From assembly GCF_017876545.1 (NCBI RefSeq), contig NZ_JAGIOD010000001.1, positions 124,001 to 188,000 on the forward strand: a stretch of DNA of 64,000 nucleotides. The letters are read 5' to 3'. Below are positions 23,609 through 32,502 of the stretch, piece after piece. The DNA is from Brachybacterium sacelli. GTDB lineage: Bacteria; Actinomycetota; Actinomycetes; Actinomycetales; Dermabacteraceae. The notes under the pieces were generated by a model. The model saw nothing but the letters and a program-made list of their open reading frames with translations, was not told where the DNA came from and ran no database searches. A program made the position numbers and the translations under genes. The first letter of the stretch is position 1. Each line of letters opens with the position of its first letter.

Positions 23609-23626
23609 ATGCGCGCCTTCTAGCGT
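23598..23626 (+). promoter_or_regulatory. Promoter of the MFS-alditol oxidase operon
   Basis: TTGACG (23598-23603), 17 bp, TAGCGT (23621-23626). The -35 box lies within the distal operator-like palindrome. Confidence 0.55.
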
Positions 23627-23704
23627 CCTCGCAGTCGCTGTCGCCGAACCGGCGCGACCACCGTCACGGAGCGTGGCGGCGCCTGAGACGAAAGCAGGTC
23701 GACG

Positions 23705-25072
23705 ATGACGTCAGCCCCCTCCCGCGCGCCGGGGAACGAACCCGACGCGGCGACTTCCCGCCGAGCCACCTTCGCCGCTTTCACCGGCGCGTTCCTGGAG
23801 TGGTACGACTTCTGGATCTACGGGACGGCCGCCGCCCTGATCCTTCCCCAGGTCTTCTTCCCCGAGGCCTCCCCCACCGTCGCCCTGCTGCAGTCCTTCG
23901 GCACCTTCGCCGTCGCCTTCCTCACCCGCCCCCTCGGCGCGATCATCTTCGGCCACTTCGGGGACAAGATCGGCCGGAAGCCGGTCCTGATGATCACCGT
24001 GTTCCTGATCGGCGGCGGCACCTTCCTGATGGGTCTGCTGCCCTCGTACGCGGTGGCCGGCGGCCTGGGTGCGGTCCTGCTGGTGCTGCTGCGGCTGGTC
24101 CAGGGCATCGGGATCGGCGGCGAGTACGGCGGCGGCTCCCTGCTGGCCCTGGAGAACGCGCCGCGGGGCAAGCGCGGCCTGGCCGGCAGCTTCCATCAGC
24201 TGGGCACGCCCGCGGCGCTGCTGGCGTCCAGCGGGATCTTCGCGCTGGTCGAGCAGCTGCCCGATGACCAGCTGCTGACCTGGGGATGGCGCATCCCCTT
24301 CCTGCTCAGCGGGCCTTTCCTCGCTCTCGGGTTCTACATCCGCCGTCATCTGCCCGAGACCGCCGCCTTCGAGACGGACGACACCGACGAGCACTCCGCT
24401 CCCCTGTTCGCGCTGCTGCGCGAGCAGCCCCGCGCCGTGCTGCTGGGCATCGGCGCGCGCATGACCGACGCCGTCACCTTCAACATCATCAACGTCTTCG
24501 CGGTCTCCTGGGTGACCTCCACCTTGGGGATGGACAGCGCGCTGATCCTCACCGGGTTCGTGATCTCCTCCGCGGTCCAGCTGTTCGTGCTGCCCGTGGC
24601 GGGGAGAGTCTCCGATCAGATCGGCCGACGGCCCGTGTACCTCACCGGCATCGCGATCTGCGCGATCGGCGGCGGCCTCCTCTACTTCCCGGTGATCTCG
24701 CTCGGCAACGCCCTGGCCACCTGGGCGATCATCGTCGTGGTCCACGCCCTCGGCACCGGCCTGATGTTCAGCATCCAGAGCGCGCTGTTCGCCGAGCTGT
24801 TCGGCACCCGCGTCCGCTACACGGGCCTGGGCATCGTCTACCAGGGCTCCGCCCTGATCGGCGGCGGGCCCACGCCCGCGATCGCCGTGTTCCTCACCGC
24901 GCTCGCGGGCTCCTGGTGGCCGGCCGGTGCCTACCTCCTGCTCGCCTGTGCGATCAGCGCCCTGTGCATCTGGCGCGCCGGGGAGACCTTCCGCAATGAT
25001 CTCGCCGAGACCGCGCCCGCCGGCACGGCGCAGGGCACGGGGATCCCGCAGGGACAGGGAGCGGACTCATGA
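23705..25072 (+). CDS. MFS transporter, metabolite:H+ symporter (MHS/ShiA-like) type
   Basis: A 455-residue 12-helix transporter of the MHS family. Signature features are GAFLEWYDFWIYGTAAALI in helix 1, FGHFGDKIGRKPVL between helices 2 and 3, and GIGIGGEYGGGSLLALENAPRGKRG in helix 4. Family members import organic acids, osmolytes or related compounds with protons. Context points to uptake of the substrate handled by the next gene, an alditol oxidase-like enzyme, although MHS proteins are not classical polyol carriers. Control is probably by the divergent ROK regulator. Confidence 0.92.
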   Translation: MTSAPSRAPGNEPDAATSRRATFAAFTGAFLEWYDFWIYGTAAALILPQVFFPEASPTVALLQSFGTFAVAFLTRPLGAIIFGHFGDKIGRKPVLMITVFLIGGGTFLMGLLPSYAVAGGLGAVLLVLLRLVQGIGIGGEYGGGSLLALENAPRGKRGLAGSFHQLGTPAALLASSGIFALVEQLPDDQLLTWGWRIPFLLSGPFLALGFYIRRHLPETAAFETDDTDEHSAPLFALLREQPRAVLLGIGARMTDAVTFNIINVFAVSWVTSTLGMDSALILTGFVISSAVQLFVLPVAGRVSDQIGRRPVYLTGIAICAIGGGLLYFPVISLGNALATWAIIVVVHALGTGLMFSIQSALFAELFGTRVRYTGLGIVYQGSALIGGGPTPAIAVFLTALAGSWWPAGAYLLLACAISALCIWRAGETFRNDLAETAPAGTAQGTGIPQGQGADS

Positions 25073-25110
25073 GTAACACCCTCACCACCGCGTGCCAGGA
25101 GGAGGACGGG

Positions 25111-26388
25111 ATGCAGGACGTCGGGGCCACGTGGTCGGGCTGCCACACCTTCGCGGCGCAGCGACTGTGCGCACCGCGCAGCATCGAGGAGCTGCAGGAG
25201 GTGGTGGCCGCCTCGCCGCGCCTGCGTGCCCTGGGCACCCGGCACTCCTTCAACGACATCGCCGACACCGAGGGCACCCTGGTCTCTGTGCAGGCCCTGC
25301 CCGAGAGCTTCGAGCTCGACGACGCCTCGGGCACGGTCACCGTCTCCGGCGGCAGCACCTACGGCCGCATCGCCTCGAAGCTCGGCGAGACCCGGTGGGC
25401 GCTGGCGAACATGGGTTCACTGCCCCACATCTCCGTCGCCGGAGCCTGCGCGACCGGCACCCACGGATCCGGCGTGGCCCATCGCAGCCTCTCCTCGGCC
25501 GTCTCCGGTCTCGACGTGGTGACCGCCGACGGCCGGCAGCAGCGATGGACTCGCGAGGACTGCCCCGATTTCGGCGGCCGAGTGCTCTCCCTCGGCGCGC
25601 TCGGCATCGTCACCGCGGTGACCCTCGACCTGGTCCCCGACTTCGAGGTGCGCCAGGACGTCTGGTTCGACCTGCCCTGGTCGTCGCTGTTCGAGCATCT
25701 CGACGAGATCATGTCCTGCGCCTACAGCGTCTCGATCATGCCCGCCTGGCACGACCGGCAGAACGCGGGGAAGGTCTGGCTGAAGTCCCGCACCGACGCC
25801 TGGGACCCGGCTCTGGACGCCTCCCGCTGGGGCGCGAGATGGGCCCGCGTCGCCGACGGGGAGCGGGCAGAGGGCCAGAACCCGAACCAGACGGTGCAGG
25901 GCGGGGTCTCGGGGCCGTGGTGGCAGCGTCTGCCCCACTTCCGGCCCGATGCGAGCCCGAGCCGCGGCGACGAGATACAGACCGAGTACTTCGTCGAGCG
26001 CCACCGTGCCCCCGAGGCGCTGCGCGCCCTGCACGCGATCGCCGACCGCTTCGCCGACCTGGTGCTGGTCTCCGAGCTGCGCTCGGTCGCGGCCGACGAG
26101 CTCTGGCTCAGTCCGGCGTACCGGCGGGACTCCCTGGGCATCCATCTGACCTGGCGGAACGACCCCGATGCGGTGCTCACAGTGCTGCCAGTGGTCGAGG
26201 AGGCCCTCGCCCCGTTCTCGCCGCGCCCCCACTGGGGCAAGTGGTTCACCCTCCTCGGCGACCAGGTGCAGGCGCAGTACCCGCGGCTCGCGGACTTCCG
26301 GCAGCTGGCCGAGCAGGCCGATCCCCGGGGTCGGTTCCGCAATGACTTCCTGCAGCGGACGCTGGGGCTTGAGTACCCGGAGAGCTGA
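25111..26388 (+). CDS. aldO: Alditol (xylitol/sorbitol) oxidase-like flavoenzyme
   Basis: About 425 residues, close in length and sequence to Streptomyces alditol oxidase. The VAO-type FAD domain has G-T-R-H-S-F-N-D-I, where His45 corresponds to the histidine that carries covalent FAD in AldO, and MGSLPHISVAGACATGTHGSG for FAD binding. The C-terminal HWGKWFT and RFRNDFLQRTLG blocks are typical of the aldonolactone-oxidase cap domain. The expected reaction is oxidation of a polyol at C1 to an aldose with reduction of O2 to H2O2. An ATG at 25069 overlaps the MFS stop, but the ATG at 25111 has a much better AGGAGGAGG site and fits the family N-terminus. Confidence 0.88.
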   Translation: MQDVGATWSGCHTFAAQRLCAPRSIEELQEVVAASPRLRALGTRHSFNDIADTEGTLVSVQALPESFELDDASGTVTVSGGSTYGRIASKLGETRWALANMGSLPHISVAGACATGTHGSGVAHRSLSSAVSGLDVVTADGRQQRWTREDCPDFGGRVLSLGALGIVTAVTLDLVPDFEVRQDVWFDLPWSSLFEHLDEIMSCAYSVSIMPAWHDRQNAGKVWLKSRTDAWDPALDASRWGARWARVADGERAEGQNPNQTVQGGVSGPWWQRLPHFRPDASPSRGDEIQTEYFVERHRAPEALRALHAIADRFADLVLVSELRSVAADELWLSPAYRRDSLGIHLTWRNDPDAVLTVLPVVEEALAPFSPRPHWGKWFTLLGDQVQAQYPRLADFRQLAEQADPRGRFRNDFLQRTLGLEYPES

Positions 26389-26492
26389 GGGCCCCGGCGT
26401 CGCCTGCCCACGCTGAGGAGGTGCTCGGGAAGCCGGCGACCATCTCTGCCCGAGGCCGTGAGGAATCGCTGAACGTGGTGGGACGGCGGCAC

Positions 26493-26510
26493 TGGTGTAT
26501 CGTTCCATCG
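26493..26510. promoter_or_regulatory. LacI-type operator upstream of lacI
   Basis: TGGTGTATCG (26493-26502) followed by TTCCATCG. The 10-mer is identical to the operator cores on the minus strand at 36988-37005 and 38187-38204. It has the central CG typical of LacI-family sites and is about 150 bp upstream of the lacI start. Confidence 0.45.
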
Positions 26511-26653
26511 ACCCTCGTTCCCTCGCGTGACGGGCTGACGTCCCGCGACGCGAGAGGCGGACGGGTCGAGGCCGGCGCCGTGGTGCGAGAGGTCGACCCC
26601 GCCGCTGCGCGGACGTGAAAGGCAGGACGGATGTCGCCGAGAGGGCAATGCCG

Positions 26654-27703
26654 ATGACCAGTCGAGCCGACGGGCGCAAGCGGGCGACGATCTCCGACGT
26701 CGCCGCGGGGGCGGGGGTCTCCCGCTCCGCCGTGTCGAAGGTCTTCAACGGCACCGGCCACATCTCCGAAGCCACGACCGCGCGCATCCTCGACGCGGCC
26801 CGCGAGCTCGGCTGGTCACCGAGTTCGGCCGCTGTGGCCCTGCGCTCCGCCCGTACCCGCGCGATCGGCCTGGTCGTCTACCGCTCTCGGGACGTCGTGG
26901 AGATCTCCCCCATCTCCTCCGCCGTGATCGCCGGCATCGAATCGGTGCTCAGCCCGCTCGACTTCGGGCTCCTGCTCCATGTGCGGGACAGGGACCAGGA
27001 GGACGAGCTCGACTTCTACCGTCGTCTGGTCTCCGCGAACCGGGTCGACGGAGTGATCCTCACCGACAGCGTCGTCGGCGACCGGCGCTTCGACGTGCTG
27101 CACGAGCTGCGGATGCCGGCCGTCCTGCTCGGCACTCCGGCCGAAGAGATCCCGCTGCGTAACGTCGACGTCGATCCCCCGGGCGCGGGGATGGAGTCCC
27201 CGGTCGCGCACCTGGTGCGACACGGCCACACGCGCATCGCCTATGTCGGCGGGGACGAGAAGCGGGTGGTCGCCATGCATCGTCGTCGCGCCTTCGACGC
27301 CGCGGTCGCCGATCGTCCGGGGATCGACGGGATCGCCGTGGAGACGTCGTACTCCGCGAACGAGGCCGCCGAGGAGACCCTGCGACTGCTGCGGAGCCCC
27401 GACCGGCCCACCGCGCTCATCTACGCGTCGGACCCGATGGCGATGGCGGGCATGCGTGCTGCAAAGCTCGACGGGTTCCGCGTGCCCGATGACGTCTCCG
27501 TGATCGGGTTCGACGGGCTCACCATGGGCGAGTGGGTCGAGCCGCAGCTGACGACCGTGCGCCGCGACGGCGTGCTGCGAGGACGCGCGGCTGCCTGGGA
27601 GATCCTCGACGTGCTCGGGGCGGCGCCCGGCGAGCGCCCCGTGCTCCACGTCCCGGAGCTCCTCGTACGCGGGAGCACGGGGCGCGCCCCCGACGTGCCC
27701 TGA
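26654..27703 (+). CDS. LacI-family transcriptional regulator
   Basis: A 349-residue LacI/GalR repressor. HTH (ATISDVAAGAGVSRSAVSKVFNGTGHISEATTARILDAARELGW) with the minor-groove hinge (SSAAVALRSARTRAIGLVV), then the periplasmic-binding-protein-like effector domain ending in DDVSVIGFDGL and a C-terminal QLTTVRRD. GAGAGG is 9 nt before the ATG at 26654; another ATG at 26648 is too close. It is convergent with the hydroxypyruvate isomerase that ends the ABC/GH operon. Matching operator cores before lacI, the ABC/GH operon and the second hydroxyacid dehydrogenase suggest it controls all three. Confidence 0.92.
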   Translation: MTSRADGRKRATISDVAAGAGVSRSAVSKVFNGTGHISEATTARILDAARELGWSPSSAAVALRSARTRAIGLVVYRSRDVVEISPISSAVIAGIESVLSPLDFGLLLHVRDRDQEDELDFYRRLVSANRVDGVILTDSVVGDRRFDVLHELRMPAVLLGTPAEEIPLRNVDVDPPGAGMESPVAHLVRHGHTRIAYVGGDEKRVVAMHRRRAFDAAVADRPGIDGIAVETSYSANEAAEETLRLLRSPDRPTALIYASDPMAMAGMRAAKLDGFRVPDDVSVIGFDGLTMGEWVEPQLTTVRRDGVLRGRAAAWEILDVLGAAPGERPVLHVPELLVRGSTGRAPDVP

Positions 27704-27763
27704 GCACGCCGCACGATGGGGACCCACACTCCAGCACGCCGTCCGAAGCTGCTGCCCGGGCGC

Positions 27764-28543
27764 TCAGCGGCGGGCGCGTGCACGGGCGAGCCAGCCCGCG
27801 CCGTCACGAGGCACGTACTCCCCGGAGACCCACCCCGTGTACCCCCGGGCCCGGAGCGCGGCGAACACCGAGGGGAAATCCAGCTCCCCGGTTCCGGGCT
27901 CGTGCCTCCCGGGCGCGTCGGCGATCTGCACGTGTGCGATGTCCGGTAGTCGGCGTTCGATCTCGGCCACCGGGTCGAGGCCCTGCATCGCCGCGTGATA
28001 GACGTCGAGCTGCAGGCCCACCCGTTCCCGGCCCGCCCGTTCGCGGATCCGCTCGACGTCCTCCGGCACAGGAAGCGCGTACCCGGTCACGTCATGGACA
28101 TTGACGTGCTCGAGAGTCACCCGGGCTCCGAGGGGCTCGAGCCGGTCCGCGGCACGCAGCAGGCGTTCCACCAGCAGCGACTCGGCGGCAGACACGTCGG
28201 CGGACTCCTCGAGACGGCCGGCCAGGATGTTCACGAGCGGGACGTCCAGTGCCCCGACGACCTGCGCCGTCCTGTCCAGTTCCGCCGCGAAGTCGTCATC
28301 GCGCCCCGGGAGCGCGGCGATGCCCCGCTCCCCCGCCGCCCAGTCGCCGGTGGGACCGTTGACGAGTACGACGGGCAGGCCGGCGGCCTGCGCGGCGGCC
28401 GCGACCGCCCGGGGCGACTGGCCCTCCGTCGAGACGAACTCCGCGCCCGCGAATCCGTCCGCGGCGGCGGCTGCGAAGCGTTCCAGGAAGGGTCGCTCCG
28501 TGTAGAGCATGGTCAAATTGGCGGCGAAAGCGAGGTCAGCCAT
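27764..28543 (-). CDS. hyi: Hydroxypyruvate isomerase-like TIM-barrel protein
   Basis: A 259-residue xylose-isomerase-like TIM barrel. It starts directly in the barrel (FAANLTMLYTERPFLERFAAAAADGFAGAEF), as in Hyi, and shows the metal-site residues in TLEHVNVHD, VGLQLDVYHAAMQG, HVQIADAPGRHEPGTGELDF and SGEYVP. Hyi interconverts hydroxypyruvate and tartronate semialdehyde; related proteins act on other sugar acids. The gene overlaps the upstream glycoside-hydrolase-like gene by 8 bp and is the last of the ABC/GH operon, whose first gene is a GarR-like reductase, so the pair could link a C3 keto acid to glycerate. Confidence 0.88.
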   Translation of the reverse strand: MADLAFAANLTMLYTERPFLERFAAAAADGFAGAEFVSTEGQSPRAVAAAAQAAGLPVVLVNGPTGDWAAGERGIAALPGRDDDFAAELDRTAQVVGALDVPLVNILAGRLEESADVSAAESLLVERLLRAADRLEPLGARVTLEHVNVHDVTGYALPVPEDVERIRERAGRERVGLQLDVYHAAMQGLDPVAEIERRLPDIAHVQIADAPGRHEPGTGELDFPSVFAALRARGYTGWVSGEYVPRDGAGWLARARARR

Positions 28544-30656
28544 CGTCGGGCTCCTTCCAGGTGAGGTGCACGGACTCGAGCAGGTCGAAAGAGGGCACGC
28601 GGATCCGCCATCGCGGGCCGCTGCGGTCGCTGGTCCGCTCGATCTCCGCCGCGTTGCCGGCGACCAGCAGCTGCGCCTGCGGGTCGCGCCCCCCAGGCGG
28701 GGCGGCGAGGTCCACGAGCTGGGGCGGGCTGGGCAGGATCTCCCGCATCTGGCCACGCATCGTCATGGGGTTCGTGAGGTTGACGAGGGAGACGACGAGT
28801 TCGTGCGGACCAATCCGTACCGCGACATCGATCATCCCCGAACCCTCGACCCGCACCGCGGGGTCCTCGTCGAGAGCCCAGTCGACGGCATTGGCGAGCA
28901 ACCGCCGGTGGTCGTCCTGCAGGGCGCTCCAGTAGAGCTCGGTGAGGTCGAAGGCGATGTAGACGCTGCGGCCTCCATCGGGCCGTTCCCAGGTGGTGAC
29001 GGCCGGATCGGCGGGTGCCCGCCGCGGATAGACCTCCTCCATCGGCAGGTCGGGATAGTCCGGGAAGAACCTCAGCGGCACACCGACCTCGTCGCGAGTG
29101 CGAACGGCGATCGTGTGCACACCGGCGATGATCCGGGTGGCGTTGCCGAAACCGGAGAGGAGCGGGCCGCGCTCCGAGAGAGCGGCCATGGTGTTGCGCA
29201 GCGGTCCCCGCTCCGTCGACGCGGACTCCAGGCCCAGGAGGTCCTCGAGACCGTGCGCACCCCGGTGGGTGACCACGAGCGATCCGCCGGTGGCGGCGAA
29301 CTCCCGCAGGGCCCGGTGCGACTCGGCGTCGAGGTCGGCGACATCGCACAGCACGACGACGCGGAAGCGGTCGAGTTCCTGCGGCGTCAGCCGGGAGGCG
29401 GAGACCATCTCGAAGGGGATGCGGGAATCCACCAGCGCTTGGTAGGCACCGTCACGGTTCGCCGCCGCCCGCGTCTCGTCGGGGCTGGTGGAGGGCACGG
29501 TCTCGATCAGAGCCACCTGTGCGGTCGGCTCGGTGCGGGCGTAGGCGTCCTCGACCTGGGCGTGGGTGGCGAAGGCGGTCGCGACCGGTTCGACCCAGCG
29601 GTCGTCGGCCAGCACGCCGTTGAACTTCGTGAACCAGGGGAAGGCCCCGTGCGCGAAACCGTCCACGATCCACATCGCCGTCTCCGGCCCCGCGTTCACC
29701 GAGTCCTTCCAGCGGTGTCCGTTCTCGGGCCCCACCGAGGTGATGAGGCCGACGGGCCGGTCCCGAAAGGTGGCACGGCTGCGCTTGCCGTTGCGGCCCG
29801 CACCCCACATCGGCTCGAGGCCTGCGCGGGACTGCTTGTCGATCAGGAGCATCGGATAGTGCCGGCGCACGAGATCCGGATCCAGCTCGTGCGCGGCGAA
29901 CGAGCCGAGGTTCGGCAGGAAGCGGGCGTGAGGGCGCACGTTCCGCACGGCGTCGTCCCACAGGCCGACGAGACCGGATAGCTCGCGGCGTCTCCAGGCA
30001 CGGTACTCGTGCCAGGCGGGGGCGTCCTGTTCGAGTGTGGAGGCAGGGATCTCGTGCCCCGTCGCGGCGCGGAAGCCGTCCCGGGCGCTGGCGGAGTACG
30101 ACACTCCCGTGCCCTGCCAGCGGTTCGCGAAGATGGCGTCGACGTCGTAGTCGCGCACGATCTCCGTCGCGATCTCCGTGATCACCTCTCGGTTGTAGGA
30201 ACTAAAGGGGCAGGTGAGGTAGATCCCCGGGAACGACGGATGCTCGATCGCGGCGCCGTGCTCGTCCCGTGCGAGCCACTCGGGGTGCGCCCGGGCGGCG
30301 TCGGCGTGGATGGCATGCGGGTCGACGCGCGCCATGACGTGCATGTCGAGCCCCCGGGCGGCCTCCACGAACTCGCCGAACAGGTCCCTGTCCCCGAGGT
30401 GGACGCTGCGGTGGTGCAGCGGGATTTTCGTGGGGTAGTAGGCGATGTACCCGCCCGCGCTGACGCACAGCGCGTTGGAGCGGCTGCGGCGCATGATGTC
30501 GATCCATTGGTCGAGGTCGACGTGGCGCGGATCGTCCTCGACGAAGGTGACCTGCGTCCAGCGGGTCGCACCGCGGTACCAGGAGGCGGTGCGGAGCCCG
30601 GCGGCCGGGGTCGCGGGCGCAGTCTGGGTGGACGGGGCGGTGGATGCTGCGGTCAT
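28536..30656 (-). CDS. GH42/GHL6-like putative glycoside hydrolase 1 without its cysteine motif
   Basis: A 706-residue cytoplasmic protein: N-terminal TIM barrel (GHL6/alpha-amylase-like), a middle flavodoxin-like beta-galactosidase trimerisation domain (FRVVVLCDVADLDAESHRALREFAATGGSLVVTHRG) and a C-terminal beta domain. It is a distant paralog of the 33956-36028 protein, which has C-H-C-G-A-C at residues 201-206; here the aligned residues 186-191 are S-Y-S-A-S-A. No signal peptide, so substrate must be imported. It overlaps the permease upstream (ATGA) and hyi downstream. Catalytic acids are not identified; activity is inferred from family and context. Confidence 0.75.
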   Translation of the reverse strand: MTAASTAPSTQTAPATPAAGLRTASWYRGATRWTQVTFVEDDPRHVDLDQWIDIMRRSRSNALCVSAGGYIAYYPTKIPLHHRSVHLGDRDLFGEFVEAARGLDMHVMARVDPHAIHADAARAHPEWLARDEHGAAIEHPSFPGIYLTCPFSSYNREVITEIATEIVRDYDVDAIFANRWQGTGVSYSASARDGFRAATGHEIPASTLEQDAPAWHEYRAWRRRELSGLVGLWDDAVRNVRPHARFLPNLGSFAAHELDPDLVRRHYPMLLIDKQSRAGLEPMWGAGRNGKRSRATFRDRPVGLITSVGPENGHRWKDSVNAGPETAMWIVDGFAHGAFPWFTKFNGVLADDRWVEPVATAFATHAQVEDAYARTEPTAQVALIETVPSTSPDETRAAANRDGAYQALVDSRIPFEMVSASRLTPQELDRFRVVVLCDVADLDAESHRALREFAATGGSLVVTHRGAHGLEDLLGLESASTERGPLRNTMAALSERGPLLSGFGNATRIIAGVHTIAVRTRDEVGVPLRFFPDYPDLPMEEVYPRRAPADPAVTTWERPDGGRSVYIAFDLTELYWSALQDDHRRLLANAVDWALDEDPAVRVEGSGMIDVAVRIGPHELVVSLVNLTNPMTMRGQMREILPSPPQLVDLAAPPGGRDPQAQLLVAGNAAEIERTSDRSGPRWRIRVPSFDLLESVHLTWKEPDDG

Positions 30657-31558
30657 TTCAGTCCTGTCGTCGCGATGCCCTGCACCAGGTACTTCTGGGC
30701 AGTGATGAAGAAGATGAAGATGGGGACGAGGGAGATGAGGGACATGGCGAAGAGGATCCCCGTGCCGCTGCTGGTCTGGACGTCCACGAGCGATTTCAGC
30801 GCGACCGAGACCGTGTACATCTCCGACTGGGTCAAGTAGATGAGCGGTGTGAAGTAGTCGTTCCACGTCCAGATGAACGTGAAGACGGCGGTCGTGACGA
30901 GGGCCGGCTGCAGGAGCGGCAGGATCACCGACCAGAAGATCCGGAACGGGCTGGCGCCGTCGATCATCGCCGCCTGGTCGAGCTCCCGCGGGAGGGTGCG
31001 GATGAACTGCATCAGGAGAAAGATGAAGAACGCGTCGGTCGCCAGGAACTTCGGCAGCAGGAGCGGCACATACGTGTTCACGAAGCCCAGCTCGGAGAAA
31101 GCGATGTACTGAGGGATCACGAGCGCATGCATGGGGAGCATGACGGACCCCAGGACTATCGCGAAGTATGCCTTGCGGGCACGGAACTCCAGTCGGGCCA
31201 GCGCGTAGGCCGTCAATGAGCAGGAGAAGAGGTTCCCGAGGATCGCCCCGAAGGCGACGAGGAACGAGTTGATCAGATAGTGGGTGAAGGGCTCGTTGAG
31301 GGCGTTCCACCCGAATCGGTAGTTCTCGAGCGTGACGGCCTCCGGGACGATCCCGGGCTGGGTCAGCACCAGCTCCCCCGGCTTGAAGGAGCTGACCACC
31401 ATCCATAGCAGTGGATAGACCATCAGCAGGACGAAAACCAGCAGGAACAGGTGTCGCAGGAGGCGACGCAGCCGACGGCGAGGGCGGCGCCGGGCATCGA
31501 GGGCGGAGGGGGCGGCGGCACCGCCCCCGCGTGCGGCAGTGAGGAGTGCAGCCATCAT
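30653..31558 (-). CDS. ABC sugar transporter permease (MalG type), system 1
   Basis: A 301-residue carbohydrate-uptake (CUT1) permease with six membrane helices after a short Arg-rich cytoplasmic N-terminus. The EAA loop is ELDQAAMIDGASPFRIFWSVILPLLQPAL. Start ATG at 31558 overlaps the MalF-type stop by 4 bp (ATGATGG). No ATPase gene accompanies this system, so a shared MsmK/MalK-like ATPase elsewhere is probably used. Confidence 0.93.
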   Translation of the reverse strand: MMAALLTAARGGGAAAPSALDARRRPRRRLRRLLRHLFLLVFVLLMVYPLLWMVVSSFKPGELVLTQPGIVPEAVTLENYRFGWNALNEPFTHYLINSFLVAFGAILGNLFSCSLTAYALARLEFRARKAYFAIVLGSVMLPMHALVIPQYIAFSELGFVNTYVPLLLPKFLATDAFFIFLLMQFIRTLPRELDQAAMIDGASPFRIFWSVILPLLQPALVTTAVFTFIWTWNDYFTPLIYLTQSEMYTVSVALKSLVDVQTSSGTGILFAMSLISLVPIFIFFITAQKYLVQGIATTGLK

Positions 31559-32502
31559 TCGTCTCCGTAATGCACCCAGTACTTGGACGTCAGGAAGTAC
31601 ACCGCGGTGAAGACGGCGATCACGACGAGGAGAACCCACGCCATGGCCGCTGCATACCCCATGTTGTAATTCACGAACGCCTGCCGGTACAGGTACAGCG
31701 TGTAGAAGAGTGTGGAGTTGAGAGGACCGCCGAGGCCGCCCGAGATGATGTGAGCCTGCGTGAACGCCTGGAAAGATCCGATGGTCTGCAGGATCAGGTT
31801 GAAGAAGATGATCGGAGTGATCAACGGCATGGTGATCGAACGGAACTCGCGAATCTTTCCGGCCCCGTCCACCCGTGCCGCTTCGTACAGCTCTTCGGGT
31901 ATCTGCCGGAGGCCGGCCAGGAAGATCACCATCGGCGAGCCGAAGGTCCACACGTTCAGGACGATGAGGGTGGACAGCGCCGTGTCCGGATTCTGCAGCC
32001 AGCTGGAGCCCTCGATGCCGATGAGGGCGAGGGCCTGGTTGATGAGCCCGGAGTCGCCGAAGATCTGCCGCCACAGGATGGCGATGGCGACGCTGGAGCC
32101 CAGCAGCGAGGGCAGGTAGAACGCGGAGCGGTAGAAGGAGAGCCCGCGAATGCCCTTGTCCAGCCCCGCGGCCAGCAGGAGTGCGAAGGCCAGCTGCAGC
32201 GGCACCGAGATGACCACGTACCGCAGGGTGACCGACACCGATGCCCTCCAGTTCTGATCCGCGAACATCCGCTCGAAGTTCTCGATGCCCACGAAGCTCG
32301 GGGCACTGAGCATGTCGTAGTCGGTGAATGCGAGATAGAGCGAGGCGAGCAGCGGACCGGCCGTGATGAGCACCAGGCCGAGGAGGAAGGGCGTGAGGAA
32401 GACGTGCGCGATGCCGGCCTGCGAACGGCGACGACGCCGGGCCGGTGCCGGGGGCGGTAGCTGGCCGCCCGCCGGCACCGGCCGGTCGGTGACCGTGGAC
32501 AT
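31555..32502 (-). CDS. ABC sugar transporter permease (MalF type), system 1
   Basis: A 315-residue CUT1 permease with six membrane helices after an Arg/Pro-rich N-terminus. EAA loop ELYEAARVDGAGKIREFRSITMPLITP. Its ATG overlaps the binding-protein stop by one base (TGATG) and its stop overlaps the next permease, giving full translational coupling. Confidence 0.93.
   Translation of the reverse strand: MSTVTDRPVPAGGQLPPPAPARRRRRSQAGIAHVFLTPFLLGLVLITAGPLLASLYLAFTDYDMLSAPSFVGIENFERMFADQNWRASVSVTLRYVVISVPLQLAFALLLAAGLDKGIRGLSFYRSAFYLPSLLGSSVAIAILWRQIFGDSGLINQALALIGIEGSSWLQNPDTALSTLIVLNVWTFGSPMVIFLAGLRQIPEELYEAARVDGAGKIREFRSITMPLITPIIFFNLILQTIGSFQAFTQAHIISGGLGGPLNSTLFYTLYLYRQAFVNYNMGYAAAMAWVLLVVIAVFTAVYFLTSKYWVHYGDE

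Noticed and set aside
30657..31406. N-terminal extension of glycoside hydrolase-like protein 1 into the permease gene
   Set aside because: The extension is an Arg/Pro-rich shadow of the permease; the ATG at 30656 overlaps the permease stop and begins the homologous domain.
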